Positions 17,513 through 29,816 of a stretch of 64,000 bases of DNA are shown piece after piece; positions within the stretch are counted from its first letter, which is position 1; each line of letters begins with the position of its first letter. Source of the stretch: Magicicada septendecula (lineage: Eukaryota > Arthropoda > Insecta > Hemiptera > Cicadidae); the NCBI GenBank assembly GCA_034769895.1, contig JAWRYS010001461.1:910311-974310 (forward strand). The letters run 5' to 3'. The position numbers and the translations under genes were made by a program. Under the pieces are notes generated by a model. That model was not told where the DNA came from and ran no database searches. It was given only the letters and a program-made list of their open reading frames with translations.

Positions 17513-20500
17513 TAATAAATTTATATTGATGTTAATTAATTGGTTTGTTAACTACTACACAATTTATTGAGTATGTAGCTGTAATTTAAAATCTTCTTAA
17601 GCTTCCTAGGTGAAGCGTCAAATAGAATAATAATTTGTTGTGATTGTTATTGATTACGTATACCTATGTAATATTAAATTATTGTTTTAGAAGTCGTTGT
17701 TCAATTTATTTGATGTCATATACTAAATTTTAATCTTTAGGTGTTTTCAAATAATTGACAACATACACAAGGCTTTGCAAGGTTAACTTAATTTATTATA
17801 CTTAATAGCATTGATGTCACTTACTTAATTTATTACAATTATTAATAGCATTGATGTCACTTACTTAATCTCCTGAAAAGAAATACAACAGATATCTTGC
17901 AATTTTACTGGCTACATCAATCTATCATTTATTATTTTGTTAACACTTGCTTACTTTCCTATACTCTTCATCTAGATACTTATTAGACTTTAACCATCAT
18001 TATTATACATTTTATTCTATATTAAACAATTCTTAATAAATGGATTCATGAAGACTGGATATCAATTACTATCATCTGTAATAGTTGTCTTATGAATTTA
18101 CCCTTGCTAGCTACTAGTTATTACTTTCTTTAAATATTATTACTTATGAGTTCTTTCAGATGAAAGACAGTGTTTTACTTAATTAGCAGTGCATGAATAT
18201 AAAATTTACTTGATATATGTTAATCCGTTCTATGGTGAAAAGTCCTCTGCGCTGTCATCCTGTTTCCTTGTCTCTCCAAGTTTCTGGAAGTCCTTGCAGC
18301 TGGCATTATCACCTCGTAGAATGCAATCGCACTTATCACTTCTCTTCTCGCACTCCGACACATATATATAACTTTTGGTTTAGTTCGGGTGATTTGACTT
18401 TCGAATGTTAGTACATGTTACAGTATTTGATAATTCTAAATTTTGCTGAATTGTTTCTACTCAAGTGTCATTACATTATTCTGAGTATGATAAGGATTTC
18501 TTGAAATATACTAATTGTTGTATGCTCTGTGATTTTTATTCGCACTGTTTTTCCGCGGATTTACTTCGTTAACACGCCATTTGTTTATATTTAATGGTGT
18601 TAATAATTATTATTGCCTCTAATTTCATGCATGACCGTAATTAGTTCTCTACCGGTTCTCTTTTGATATCACTGTTGCGGCTTTTTGTCTATCTCTTACA
18701 CATTTACCGCACTTCTGCTCCAATTAACGTCTTTTATAATAATTTTAACTCAAGGCGACCAACTTAGTCGATTTTAGTTATACTTCGTCATGTCTTTAAA
18801 AAAAACAATACCGGCTTCCGATTCTCGACTGTTCGTACTTAAAACTCACACCGATTCTTCAACCGATACGACTTTTCTCCGTTACGGCATCCGCACTCCC
18901 GTCAGTTCCGATATATAAATTATACGACACTTGATATCTGACTCTCGACTTCGGCTATTAGATATAAGATATAAAACTTCCGACACAAGACTTCCGATAT
19001 ACAACTCCAGCGTTCATACTCTCTGATCTATGAAACAAGACTTAAGACTCTAAGAGAACATACTCTCCGGTATAAGAATAAAAACTTAAGACCCCCGCTC
19101 GCGGTCAACACTCTAGTTTATACCCCAAAAATCCCACTACCTACTCTTCTTCCCACTCAACTTCTCAACTTCTTCGTTTCTATTGGTTTTCGTTTGTTTT
19201 CTGCTGGAAACTCCGCCTTAACACTCTAGATTTTCTTTTGGCTTCGTTTTTTATTCGTTTCTCCAGCTCGTTTCCTTGGCAACCACTTCTTGTAGGAACG
19301 TTCTCCTCAATTCTCGACTCTGATAGGCTTCCTTATTCCCTACCCTTACAAGTTCCTGGTTGGCTCCACCCATCGTTTGAGTCGGATGACCAATTTAACG
19401 GCTGCCTATCACCCTTGTATCTTGGCGTCTTGCCCTTTTTAGACAGAGTGCTTTTAATTGCTGTGTGGCCCTCTCATCTGCCCTTTTGTTCAACACGTGT
19501 ACTGCTTCTTACCCGTGACCAATGCTCGAATTGTCTACTAGTTTCTCCTAGCCGCTCCCACGATGAGTGTGGTCAATTCCGAGTATTCCAGAAGCTGCTA
19601 CATCTGCCCTCCAAGCCTTCCTTCGCCGCGTACCCTTCTGGTAAAGCTGGACGTCCCGCCGTTCGTTTCATTGTGCAAACGTATTGTCGTCACTCAAGCC
19701 GGGCTTTTCCTGTCTATTGTAGCAATGTAACACTGCGTTTGGTGTGCAGCTCAACGCACGTGGCTAATTGTCTTTTGGATAGCGTCGTTATGTCGCCTTG
19801 TCAGCGATCTTTTGTCTCTTCTTAGCGATACATTTCGCCTTTGTTTCTCTTGGGTCAAGCACGTCACCCGCAATTCGCTTAACCAGACAGCTGCTACGAC
19901 AGAGGCATTGTTCTCCTACACCCTGTCTTCCTTTGTCTAGGACAACACATGTTACCGAGCCATCGTATATCTTTGTATAGCTGTCAGCAACCCTCACTTA
20001 CAAAAAAATTTTATTTAGAAATTTTATCGTTATAATTGTCCCCAATTTGTGTCGATTGATCAATCTTCCGGATCAAAATGGAGCCAAATTCACGCCCGTT
20101 ATCTCTGGTATTCTTCAGTGCTCATCTTTCCATGAATAGGGTGTAGCAGAAGTGGCATCTTCTTGGGTTGACCTACTGTCTGGTGGCACCTTGGTCCCTA
20201 TACTGAATTTATTGCTGATATCCCCCTTTTATGAACCCATTTTTACATAGATCTTTACCTAATTAAACATTTATGAGCTTAATTATTTTACATTTTATTG
20301 CTACCTTATCTATGAATTTATTGCCGCTACATATTATTTTAATTTAATCAATATTTCATACAAATACGAAAAAAAACTAAATTATATGCTCATTACAAAT
20401 ATAACAATAATCACAAATTAGAATCAAGATTAACTGTATGTGTCTTTGGCTGTTTGTCCAAAGATAATAACATATATTATGAATATAAATTTAGGGTTAC

Positions 20501-21835
20501 TAACTATACACATATTTTACTTACTCGTCCAATACAAAAAGTTTTATACATTCCTAAAACTATACATTTCTATCGAATTTGCTTCACAAAATTTTACTAC
20601 TTAAATTAGTTCCCCTTTCATTAAAATTAATTCCGTTTTCATATTATATCTTTGCGTTAATTATGCTTAATGTACATATACTTTTGTTAACATTGAGCAA
20701 TAAAATAGATACAATTACAAAATTAATAATAATAATCATTCATGTTGTTACTCTATCATATCAATATTCAATGTAAATTATAGTCAAGTCCAACTTTAAG
20801 TTAGCAATTTATTGCTAATTAGTTTATAGTAGTACACAGAATTTCCTTATTACTACCAACAACTATCTTACACAAAATTGATTCGTTTATACTGATATTT
20901 CATACTTCAGTAGTTGACTATAAATATTTACATAAATTTTAATATAACATTTCTTTTTTATACAAGGCAATTGATCATTCCCCTAAGCAATCTGAATGAT
21001 AAACCATTTACTTTTCTGGTATTGCAAACGAGCTACCTACCAGGCATCTGGACATTTTTACATCACCCCGTACCGTTTACTTGCATTTCCCAGAGATTGG
21101 ATGTCGGTGCTTTGGGTATATTTTAATAATCCCTTTCCAAGCATTACCTAAACACAGCTACTTCAGCCTTCTGCAGCGTTCTGGTCGAGGAAATCCCATT
21201 TTTTCGGGTTCATTATGTTATCATGCCCTGGTGGTGATCTTCATTTCAATCCGTATCAATTATTTCCTGGGTATGCATAACCCCCATTGGTTTATCCATT
21301 CGTGACCTTCATTCCTTAATGATCAATTCCCTTCCGCTCTTTCGTATAACACTTCTTACATCTTCATTCGCTATTAATTTCATTCATTAATATTCCGTAT
21401 TTTCACGGCAATGTTTATTTAACATTTATTTTATTTTATTCATATTATATTCATATCTATTTATTTTCTTCGGTTAATGTATTCTTGCACAACCAATATT
21501 AATTAACGTATTTTAAACCTATATTATCTAACTTAATTATTAAATTTTCGGACATTCTTAAGATCGTTTTCCTTAATCCGTAACATTTATTTACTTTTAA
21601 TTTTATATTTGTGGAGACATAGTTGTATGTCTTGTTGATTCCGTGCCGTTACATCACATTTTGTTGGTAAATAGTAAGGGTATTGACCTAGTGAATTTCG
21701 TTACACACTTACCCTGCAGTCGGCCGTTGACACCTAAAGAATTTATGACCTGTCTGTCTCTCTCTTTATGAGGGTGTGTTGAAAGTATGTCTCGCCATCC
21801 CTTTTGACAACTTTCCCCAGGCACCTTTCCATTAC
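17513..21835. other. Unit 2 non-coding part
   Basis: No gene is recognised in these 4.3 kb. The order is: AT-rich stretch with the TGATGTCA direct repeat (about 17810-17870), tataaa-containing gacttccgata words (18810-19030), the GC-richer block (19140-19985) with the TTG-initiated open frame 19238-19825, then AT-rich sequence to 20900 and mixed sequence with 65-75 codon frames. A minus frame of 72 codons at 21654-21872 follows the RRP12 piece and has no recognised domain. Confidence 0.6.
20221..20230 (-). other. Candidate polypurine tract, unit 2
   Basis: It reads AAAAGGGGGA on the minus strand and is equivalent to 4144-4154. Here it is followed on the plus strand by atgaacccat, which unit 1 lacks. 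Confidence 0.3.
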
Positions 21836-22342
21836 TTATGTACATGCTGAGTTTTTTTGTCGTTTCCTCCAAACCCTCTTACAAAGCCGTTCCTTGACTG
21901 CTTGTGGCGCGTTAATTACTTTCGTTTTCGTGTCCGCGTACTTACGTAATAATGTTTTGTTTTCAAGACTTCTAAGAAATCTCATCTCCATCGCTTGAAA
22001 TCTTCCTTTCGTTCTCGTACCAATCTTCACAATATTCTTGAATGGTCCAGCAAATTTCATTCTTTTTCTCTTTCTCAAAACATTCCTTGTCAAGGGCGAG
22101 TATGCATACGGATCTGGTAGGCCTTTCCGCTTCACATCTCCCATTGCTTTCTTATATTTGCATTCAGTTCCATAACATGCAGTGCTCATTTTACTACTGA
22201 ACTTCTTTTTCATGCTTTTCACTGATGCAGCTCGACTGACTAGTCGATGTATGCCTGATCCACAAGCTGGATACTTCATTGGTGGTCTCACTGATGTAGC
22301 ATCTATCCTTGTGCTTCTTAGTTTGCGCTTTTGCGTACTCCA
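21836..22342 (-). pseudogene. RRP12-like gene fragment, fullest frame
   Basis: The minus frame is open from about 22342. It contains a basic lead-in (TQKRKLRSTR), then MKYPACGSGIHRL, a Ser-rich stretch, GTECKYKKAMGDVKRKG, DPYAYSPLTR and a basic run ending about GPFKNIVK. From recall of the family, the eukaryotic 40S-biogenesis factor RRP12 ends with a GG/GSGIHRP segment, a YKxKKAxGDVKKKGxxDPYAYxPL core and a KxxGQFKxxVK tail, so this looks like the C-terminal part of RRP12 coding sequence. Full RRP12 exceeds 1000 residues, so about 100 homologous codons are present. No intron is visible within the piece. The last about 50 codons (after MRFLRSLEN) do not look like RRP12. It is fused behind, and out of frame with, the coiled-coil frame of the next unit. 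Confidence 0.68.
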
Positions 22343-22352
22343 ATTGATGATA

Positions 22353-23105
22353 TTACACTTTTACTATCTTTATCCATATCAGAATAATCACTTCTGACAC
22401 CGTCAGATGCAAAGAAATAAAGTCATCTTTCTTCTTGGTCTGTTTGTTTTGTAGATTGCTACTGACACTTACATTAGACCCCACAGTTGATAATTTCTTG
22501 GTAGGTGACATGTCCGTGAAATCAACAGTGTTATCGGCATCTTCGTGCAGCCCCACATTAGTTTTGTGCTTCTGTTTGCCTTCTTTATGTGACAGCTTTT
22601 TGTTGTTGCTGTTTTCATTCTCTTCAGCTTGTCTCTGGACTTCTTTGTGTATTTCTTTTATCTCACTCTCACTCTTCTTTTGTACCTCTTCCATCTTTTC
22701 GGATCTCTCTTGAAAATTTACCTCCATTTGGTTGCTCTGGCCTTGCCGATTCTTTTGCATTTCTTCAATCTTTTCTTTAAATGTTTTGTCAATGCTCTCC
22801 TCAGTCTTTCTTAATTCTACCTTTACACTCTCAATTTGTTCTCCCTGCTTACGTATTATCTCTTCTGTCATTTCCTTCCTGTGTAGTCCTAATTCTTCAT
22901 TTTGTTTTCTTAATTCTTCAGTTAGTCGTTCGCGACGTTTTCTGGTTCCTTCATATTGATTTTTGATGAACTCCATCAACATAGCGAAGTTCATCTCGCT
23001 ACCGTTGGATGGCCCCCTCGCCCGATTTTGGCAATGTCCTGCAACGGTGTTTTTACCTTCTGAATTCTCGTTTGTGGCCATTTTAGCCCGTAGACGCGTA
23101 ATCAT
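22353..23105 (-). CDS. Coiled-coil Gag-like frame, unit 3 copy
   Basis: 250 codons with the same frameshifted hydrophobic tail as unit 2. Residue differences from the unit 2 copy include GKNTVAGH near 17-24 and RRERLTEEL in the coiled coil. The differences are mostly amino-acid-changing, which gives no sign of purifying selection. Confidence 0.5.
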   Translation of the reverse strand: MITRLRAKMATNENSEGKNTVAGHCQNRARGPSNGSEMNFAMLMEFIKNQYEGTRKRRERLTEELRKQNEELGLHRKEMTEEIIRKQGEQIESVKVELRKTEESIDKTFKEKIEEMQKNRQGQSNQMEVNFQERSEKMEEVQKKSESEIKEIHKEVQRQAEENENSNNKKLSHKEGKQKHKTNVGLHEDADNTVDFTDMSPTKKLSTVGSNVSVSSNLQNKQTKKKDDFISLHLTVSEVIILIWIKIVKV

Positions 23106-23232
23106 TCAGATATACATAGGGTCTGATATTATTCTATTGCAACTTATTGCTAACCAACTTATAAATTAACATGCACACTGTCTGTTCTCTGCCTGCTTAA
23201 CAATTATACTAATTATTTATTTGTCAAGCGGT

Positions 23233-23658
23233 GCGTGTGAGCGCCAAATATAACTATAAATCGAGTAGTTCCCTTTTACGCCCAGCGGTGGACGCCAAAT
23301 ATAACAATAATTAAATACGCCCCGCGTTCTGGAGCGCCAAATATAACTAAATTTTATTAGTTTAAAATTAATGTGTATAATTAAATTTTGTTTATTACTT
23401 TAATTATCTATGCCCCGTGTGTTCGGTGGCCAAATATAACAATATTAAATATGCCCCGCGTGTTGGGACGCCATATTTAACAATATTAAATACGCCCCGC
23501 GTGTTGGGACGCCAAATATAACAATAAAGGGGTTTATTGCTGTTTTAATTTAATTAATTTATTAATAAATGACTCTGTTTAATTAATTCCCACCTTGTTG
23601 TGGTGCCAAATTGAACAATTATAGTGTGTGCGCCAAATGTGTGGGCGTGAAATATAAC
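23233..23658 (-). repeat. PBS-like TTTGGCG repeat array, unit 3
   Basis: It is collinear with the unit 1 array. One core reads cgccatatttaac in place of cgtcaaatttaac. Confidence 0.6.
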
Positions 23659-26600
23659 TATTAAAGTTATATTGATGTTAATTAATTGGTTTGTTAACTA
23701 CTACACAATTTATTGAGTATGTAGCTGTAATTTAAAATCTTCTTAAGCTTCCTAGGTGAAGCGTCAAATAGAATAATAATTTGTTGTGATTGTTATTGAT
23801 TACGTATACCTATGTAATATTAAATTATTGTTTTAGAAGTCGTTGTTCAATTTATTTGATGTCATATACTAAATTTTAATCTTTAGGTGTTTTCAAATAA
23901 TTGACAACATACACAAGGCTTTGCAAGGTTAACTTAATTTATTATACTTAATAGCATTGATGTCACTTACTTAATTTATTACAATTATTAATAGCATTGA
24001 TGTCACTTACTTAATCTCCTGAAAAGAAATACAACAGATATCTTGCAATTTTACTGGCTACATCAATCTATCATTTATTATTTTGTTAACACTTGCTTAC
24101 TTTCCTATACTCTTCATCTAGATACTTATTAGACTTTAACCATCATTATTATACATTTTATTCTATATTAAACAATTCTTAATAAATGGATTCATGAAGA
24201 TTGGATATCAATTACTATCATCTGTAATAGTTGTCTTATGAATTTACCCTTGCTAGCTACTAGTTATTACTTTCTTTAAATATTATTACTTATGAGTTCT
24301 TTCAGATGAAAGACAGTGTTTTACTTAATTAGCAGTGCATGAATATAAAATTTACTTGATATATGTTAATCCGTTCTATGGTGAAAAGTCTTCTGCGCTG
24401 TCATCCTGTTTCCTTGTCTCTCCAAGTTTCTGGAAGTCCTTGCAGCTGGCATTATCACCTCGTAGAATGCAATCGCACTTATCACTTCTCTTCTCGCACT
24501 CCGACACATATATATAACTTTTGGTTTAGTTCGGGTGATTTGACTTTCGAATGTTAGTACATGTTACAGTATTTGATAATTCTAAATTTTGCTGAATTGT
24601 TTCTACTCAAGTGTCATTACATTATTCTGAGTATGATAAGGATTTCTTGAAATATACTAAGTGTTGTATGCACTGTGATTTTTATTCGCACTGTTTTTCC
24701 GCGGATTTACTTCGTTAACACGCCATTTGTTTATATTTAATGGTGTTAATAATTATTATTGCCTCTAATTTCATGCATGACCGTAATTAGTTCTCTACCG
24801 GTTCTCTTTTGATATCACTGTTGCGGCTTTTTGTCTATCTCTTACACATTTACCGCACTTCTGCTCCAATTAACGTCTTTTATAATAATTTTAACTCAAG
24901 GCGACCAACTTAGTCGATTTTAGTTATACTTCGTCATGTCTTTAAAAAAAACACTAAGTTCCATTACCGGCTTCCGATTCTCGACTGTTCGTACTTATAA
25001 ACTCACATCGATTCTTCAATCGATACGACTTTTCTCCGTTACGGCATCCGCACTCCCGTCAGTTCCGATATATAAATTATACGACACTTGATATCTGACT
25101 CTCGACTTCGGCTATTAGATATAAGATATAAAACTTCCGACACAAGACTTCCGATATACAACTCCAGCGTTCATACTCTCTGATCTATGAAACAAGACTT
25201 AAGACTCTAAGAGAACATACTCTCCGGTATAAGAATAAAAACTTAAGACCCCCGCTCGCGATCAACACTCTAGTTTATACCCCAAAAATCCCACTACCTA
25301 CTCTTCTTCCCACTCAACTTCTCAACTTCTTCGTTTCTATTGGTTTTCGTTTGTTTTCTGCTGGAAACTCCGCCTTAACACTCTAGATTTTCTTTTGGCT
25401 TCGTTTTTTATTCGTTTCTCCAGCTCGTTTCCTTGGCAACCACTTCTTGTAGGAACGTTCTCCTCAATTCTCGACTCTGATAGGCTTCCTTATTCCCTAC
25501 CCTTACAAGTTCCTGGTTGGCTCCACCCATCGTTTGAGTCGGATGACCAATTTAACGGCTGCCTATCACCCTTGTATCTTGGCGTCTTGCCCTTTTTAGA
25601 CAGAGTGCTTTTAATTGCTGTGTGGCCCTCTCATCTGCCCTTTTGTTCAACACGTGTACTGCTTCTTACCCGTGACCAATGCTCGAATTGTCTACTAGTT
25701 TCTCCTAGCCGCTCCCACGATGAGTGTGGTCAATTCCGAGTATTCCAGAAGCTGCTACATCTGCCCTCCAAGCCTTCCTTCGCCGCGTACCCTTCTGGTA
25801 AAGCTGGACGTCCCGCCGTTCGTTTCATTGTGCAAACGTATTGTCGTCACTCAAGCCGGGCTTTTCCTGTCTATTGTAGCAATGTAACACTGCGTTTGGT
25901 GTGCAGCTCAACGCACGTGGCTAATTGTCTTTTGGATAGCGTCGTTATGTCGCCTTGTCAGCGATCTTTTGTCTCTTCTTAGCGATACATTTCGCCTTTG
26001 TTTCTCTTGGGTCAAGCACGTCACCCGCAATTCGCTTAACCAGACAGCTGCTACGACAGAGGCATTGTTCTCCTACACCCTGTCTTCCTTTGTCTTGGAC
26101 AACACATGTTACCGAGCCATCGTATATCTTTGTATAGCTGTCAGCAACCCTCACTTACAAAAAAATTTTATTTAGAAATTTTATCGTTATAATTGTCCCC
26201 AATTTGTGTCGATTGATCAATCTTCCGGATCAAAATGGAGCCAAATTCACGCCCGTTATCTCTGGTATTCTTCAGTGCTCATCTTTCCATGAATAGGGTG
26301 TAGCAGAAGTGGCATCTTCTTGGGTTGACCTACTGTCTGGTGGCACCTTGGTCCCTATACTGAATTTATTGCTGATATCCCCCCTTTTATGAACCCATTT
26401 TTACATAGATCTTTACCTAATTAAACATTTATGAGCTTAATTATTTTACATTTTATTGCTACCTTATCTATGAATTTATTGCCGCTACATATTATTTTAA
26501 TTTAATCAATATTTCATACAAATACGAAAAAAAACTAAATTATATGCTCATTACAAATATAACAATAATCACAAATTAGAATCAAGATTAACTGTATGTG

Positions 26601-27993
26601 TCTTTGGCTGTTTGTCCAAAGATAATAACATATATTATGAATATAAATTTAGGGTTACTAACTATACACATATTTTACTTACTCGTCCAATACAAAAAGT
26701 TTTATACATTCCTAAAACTATACATTTCTATCGAATTTGCTTCACAAAATTTTACTACTTAAATTAGTTCCCCTTTCATTAAAATTAATTCCGTTTTCAT
26801 ATTATATCTTTGCGTTAATTATGCTTAATGTACATATACTTTTGTTAACATTGAGCAATAAAATAGATACAATTACAAAATTAATAATAATAATCATTCA
26901 TGTTGTTACTCTATCATATCAATATTCAATGTAAATTATAGTCAAGTCCAACTTTAAGTTAGCAATTTATTGCTAATTAGTTTATAGTAGTACACAGAAT
27001 TTCCTTATTACTACCAACAACTATCTTACACAAAATTGATTCGTTTATACTGATATTTCATACTTCAGTAGTTGACTATAAATATTTACATAAATTTTAA
27101 TATAACATTTCTTTTTTATACAAGGCAATTGATCATTCCCCTAAGCAATCTGAATGATAAACCATTTACTTTTCTGGTATTGCAAACGAGCTACCTACCA
27201 GGCATCTGGACATTTTTACATCACCCCGTACCGTTTACTTGCATTTCCCAGAGATTGGATGTCGGTGCTTTGGGTATATTTTAATAATCCCTTTCCAAGC
27301 ATTACCTAAACACAGCTACTTCAGCCTTCTGCAGCGTTCTGGTCGAGGAAATCCCATTTTTTCGGGTTCATTATGTTATCATGCCCTGGTGGTGATCTTC
27401 ATTTCAATCCGTATCAATTATTTCCTGGGTATGCATAACCCCCATTGGTTTATCCATTCGTGACCTTCATTCCTTAATGATCAATTCCCTTCCGCTCTTT
27501 CGTATAACACTTCTTACATCTTCATTCGCTATTAATTTCATTCATTAATATTCCGTATTTTCACGGCAATGTTTATTTAACATTTATTTTATTTTATTCA
27601 TATTATATTCATATCTATTTATTTTCTTCGGTTAATGTATTCTTGCACAACCAATATTAATTAACGTATTTTAAACCTATATTATCTAACTTAATTATTA
27701 AATTTTCGGACATTCTTAAGATCGTTTTCCTTAATCCGTAACATTTATTTACTTTTAATTTTATATTTGTGGAGACATAGTTGTATGTCTTGTTGATTCC
27801 GTGCCGTTACATCACATTTTGTTGGTAAATAGTAAGGGTATTGACCTAGTGAATTTCGTTACACACTTACCCTGCAGTCGGCCGTTGACACCTAAAGAAT
27901 TTATGACCTGTCTGTCTCTCTCTTTATGAGGGTGTGTTGAAAGTATGTCTCGCCATCCCTTTTGACAACTTTCCCCAGGCACCTTTCCATTAC
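23659..27993. other. Unit 3 non-coding part
   Basis: No gene is recognised. It contains the same blocks as unit 2, including the GC-richer block with the TTG-initiated frame 25395-25982 and the pyrimidine run ccccccttttat at 26379-26390, which has one extra C. The 12 bases missing in unit 2 are present near 24950. Confidence 0.6.
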
Positions 27994-28500
27994 TTATGTA
28001 CATGCTGAGTTTTTTTGTCGTTTCCTCCAAACCCTCTTACAAAGCCGTTCCTTGACTGCTTGTGGCGCGTTAATTACTTTCGTTTTCGTGTCCGCGTACT
28101 TACGTAATAATGTTTTGTTTTCAAGACTTCTAAGAAATCTCATCTCCATCGCTTGAAATCTTCCTTTCGTTCTCGTACCAATCTTCACAATATTCTTGAA
28201 TGGTTCAGCAAATTTCATTCTTTTTCTCTTTCTCAAAACATTCCTTGTCAAGGGCGAGTATGCATACGGATCTGGTAGGCCTTTCCGCTTCACATCTCCC
28301 ATTGCTTTCTTATATTTGCATTCAGTTCCATAACATGCAGTGCTCAATTTACTACTGAACGTCTTTTTCATGCTTTTCACTGATGCAGCTCGACTGACTA
28401 GTCGATGTATGCCTGATCCACAAGCTGGATACTTCATTGGTGGTCTCACTGATGTAGCATCTATCCTTGTGCTTCTTAGTTTGCGCTTTTGCGTACTCCA
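27994..28500 (-). pseudogene. RRP12-like gene fragment, unit 3/4 copy
   Basis: It is the same length as the copy at 21836-22342. It has Lys-Thr-Phe and Lys-Leu-Ser where that copy has Lys-Lys-Phe and Lys-Met-Ser, and FAEPFKN where the others have FAGPFKN in the conserved tail. Confidence 0.65.
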
Positions 28501-28510
28501 ATTGATGATA

Positions 28511-29263
28511 TTACACTTTTACTATCTTTATCCATATCAGAATAATCACTTCTGACACCGTCAGATGCAAAGAAATAAAGTCATCTTTCTTCTTGGTCTG
28601 TTTGTTTTGTAGATTGCTACTGACACTTACATTAGACCCCACAGTTGATAATTTCTTGGTAGGTGACATGTCCGTGAAATCAACATTGTTATCGGCATCT
28701 TCGTGCAGCCCCACATTAGTTTTGTGCTTCTGTTTGCCTTCTTTATGTGACAGCTTTTTGTTGTTGCTGTTTTCATTCTCTTCAGCTTGTCTCTGGACTT
28801 CTTTGTGTATTTCTTTTATCTCACTCTCACTCTTCTTTTGTACCTCTTCCATCTTTTCGGATCTCTCTTGAAAATTTACCTCCATTTGGTTGCTCTGGCC
28901 TTGCCGATTCTTTTGCATTTCTTCAATCTTTTCTTTAAATGTTTTGTCAATGCTCTCCTCAGTCTTTCTTAATTCTACCTTTACACTCTCAATTTGTTCT
29001 CCCTGCTTACGTATTATCTCTTCTGTCATTTCCTTCCTGTGTAGTCCTAATTCTTCATTTTGTTTTCTTAATTCTTCAGTTAGTCGTTCGCGACGTTTTC
29101 TGGTTCCTTCATATTGATTTTTGATGAACTCCATCAACATAGCGAAGTTCATCTCGCTACCGTTGGATGGTCCCCTCGCCCGATTTTGGCAATGTCCTGC
29201 AACGGTGTTTTTACCTTCTGAATTCTCGTTTGTGGCCATTTTAGCCCGTAGACGCGTAATCAT
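28511..29263 (-). CDS. Coiled-coil Gag-like frame, unit 4 copy
   Basis: 250 codons, nearly identical to unit 3, with Asn-Asn-Val in place of Asn-Thr-Val near residue 193. It has the frameshifted tail. Confidence 0.5.
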   Translation of the reverse strand: MITRLRAKMATNENSEGKNTVAGHCQNRARGPSNGSEMNFAMLMEFIKNQYEGTRKRRERLTEELRKQNEELGLHRKEMTEEIIRKQGEQIESVKVELRKTEESIDKTFKEKIEEMQKNRQGQSNQMEVNFQERSEKMEEVQKKSESEIKEIHKEVQRQAEENENSNNKKLSHKEGKQKHKTNVGLHEDADNNVDFTDMSPTKKLSTVGSNVSVSSNLQNKQTKKKDDFISLHLTVSEVIILIWIKIVKV

Positions 29264-29390
29264 TCAGATATACATAGGGTCTGATATTATTCTATTGCAA
29301 CTTATTGCTAACCAACTTATAAATTAACATGCACACTGTCTGTTCTCTGCCTGCTTAACAATTATACTAATTATTTATTTGTCAAGCCGT

Positions 29391-29816
29391 GCGTGTGAGC
29401 GCCAAATATAACTATAAATCGAGTAGTTCCCTTTTACGCCCAGCGGTGGACGCCAAATATAACAATAATTAAATACGCCCCGCGTTCTGGAGCGCCAAAT
29501 ATAACTAAATTTTATTAGTTTACAATTAATGTGTATAATTAAATTTTGTTTATTACTTTAATTATCTATGCCCCGTGTGTTCGGTGGCCAAATATAACAA
29601 TATTAAATATGCCCCGCGTGTTGGTACGCCATATTTAACAATATTAAATACGCCCCGCGTGTTGGGACGCCAAATATAACAATAAAGGGGTTTATTGCTG
29701 TTTTAATTTAATTAATTTATTAATAAATGACTCTGTTTAATTAATTCCCACCTTGTTGTGGTGCCAAATTGAACAATTATAGTGTGTGCGCCAAATGTGT
29801 GGGCGTGAAATATAAC
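29391..29816 (-). repeat. PBS-like TTTGGCG repeat array, unit 4
   Basis: It is collinear with unit 3. The array ends about 20 bp before 29836, which is exactly where type-B units join this sequence to the I/jockey-type block. Confidence 0.6.

Larger units (their letters stand above)
16089..22234. repeat. Macrosatellite type-A unit 2 (6146 bp)
   Basis: This is a complete unit, 12 bp shorter than units 3 and 4 because the 12-base stretch around cactaagttcca after the poly-A near 18800 is missing. Otherwise it is collinear with them and differs by scattered substitutions. Confidence 0.95.
22235..28392. repeat. Macrosatellite type-A unit 3 (6158 bp)
   Basis: This is a complete unit. It is closest to unit 4 by eye (shared catcgattcttcaatcg near 25007 and 31165), but it shares cgcgatcaac near 25257 with the type-B segments and not with units 4 and 5. 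Confidence 0.95.
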
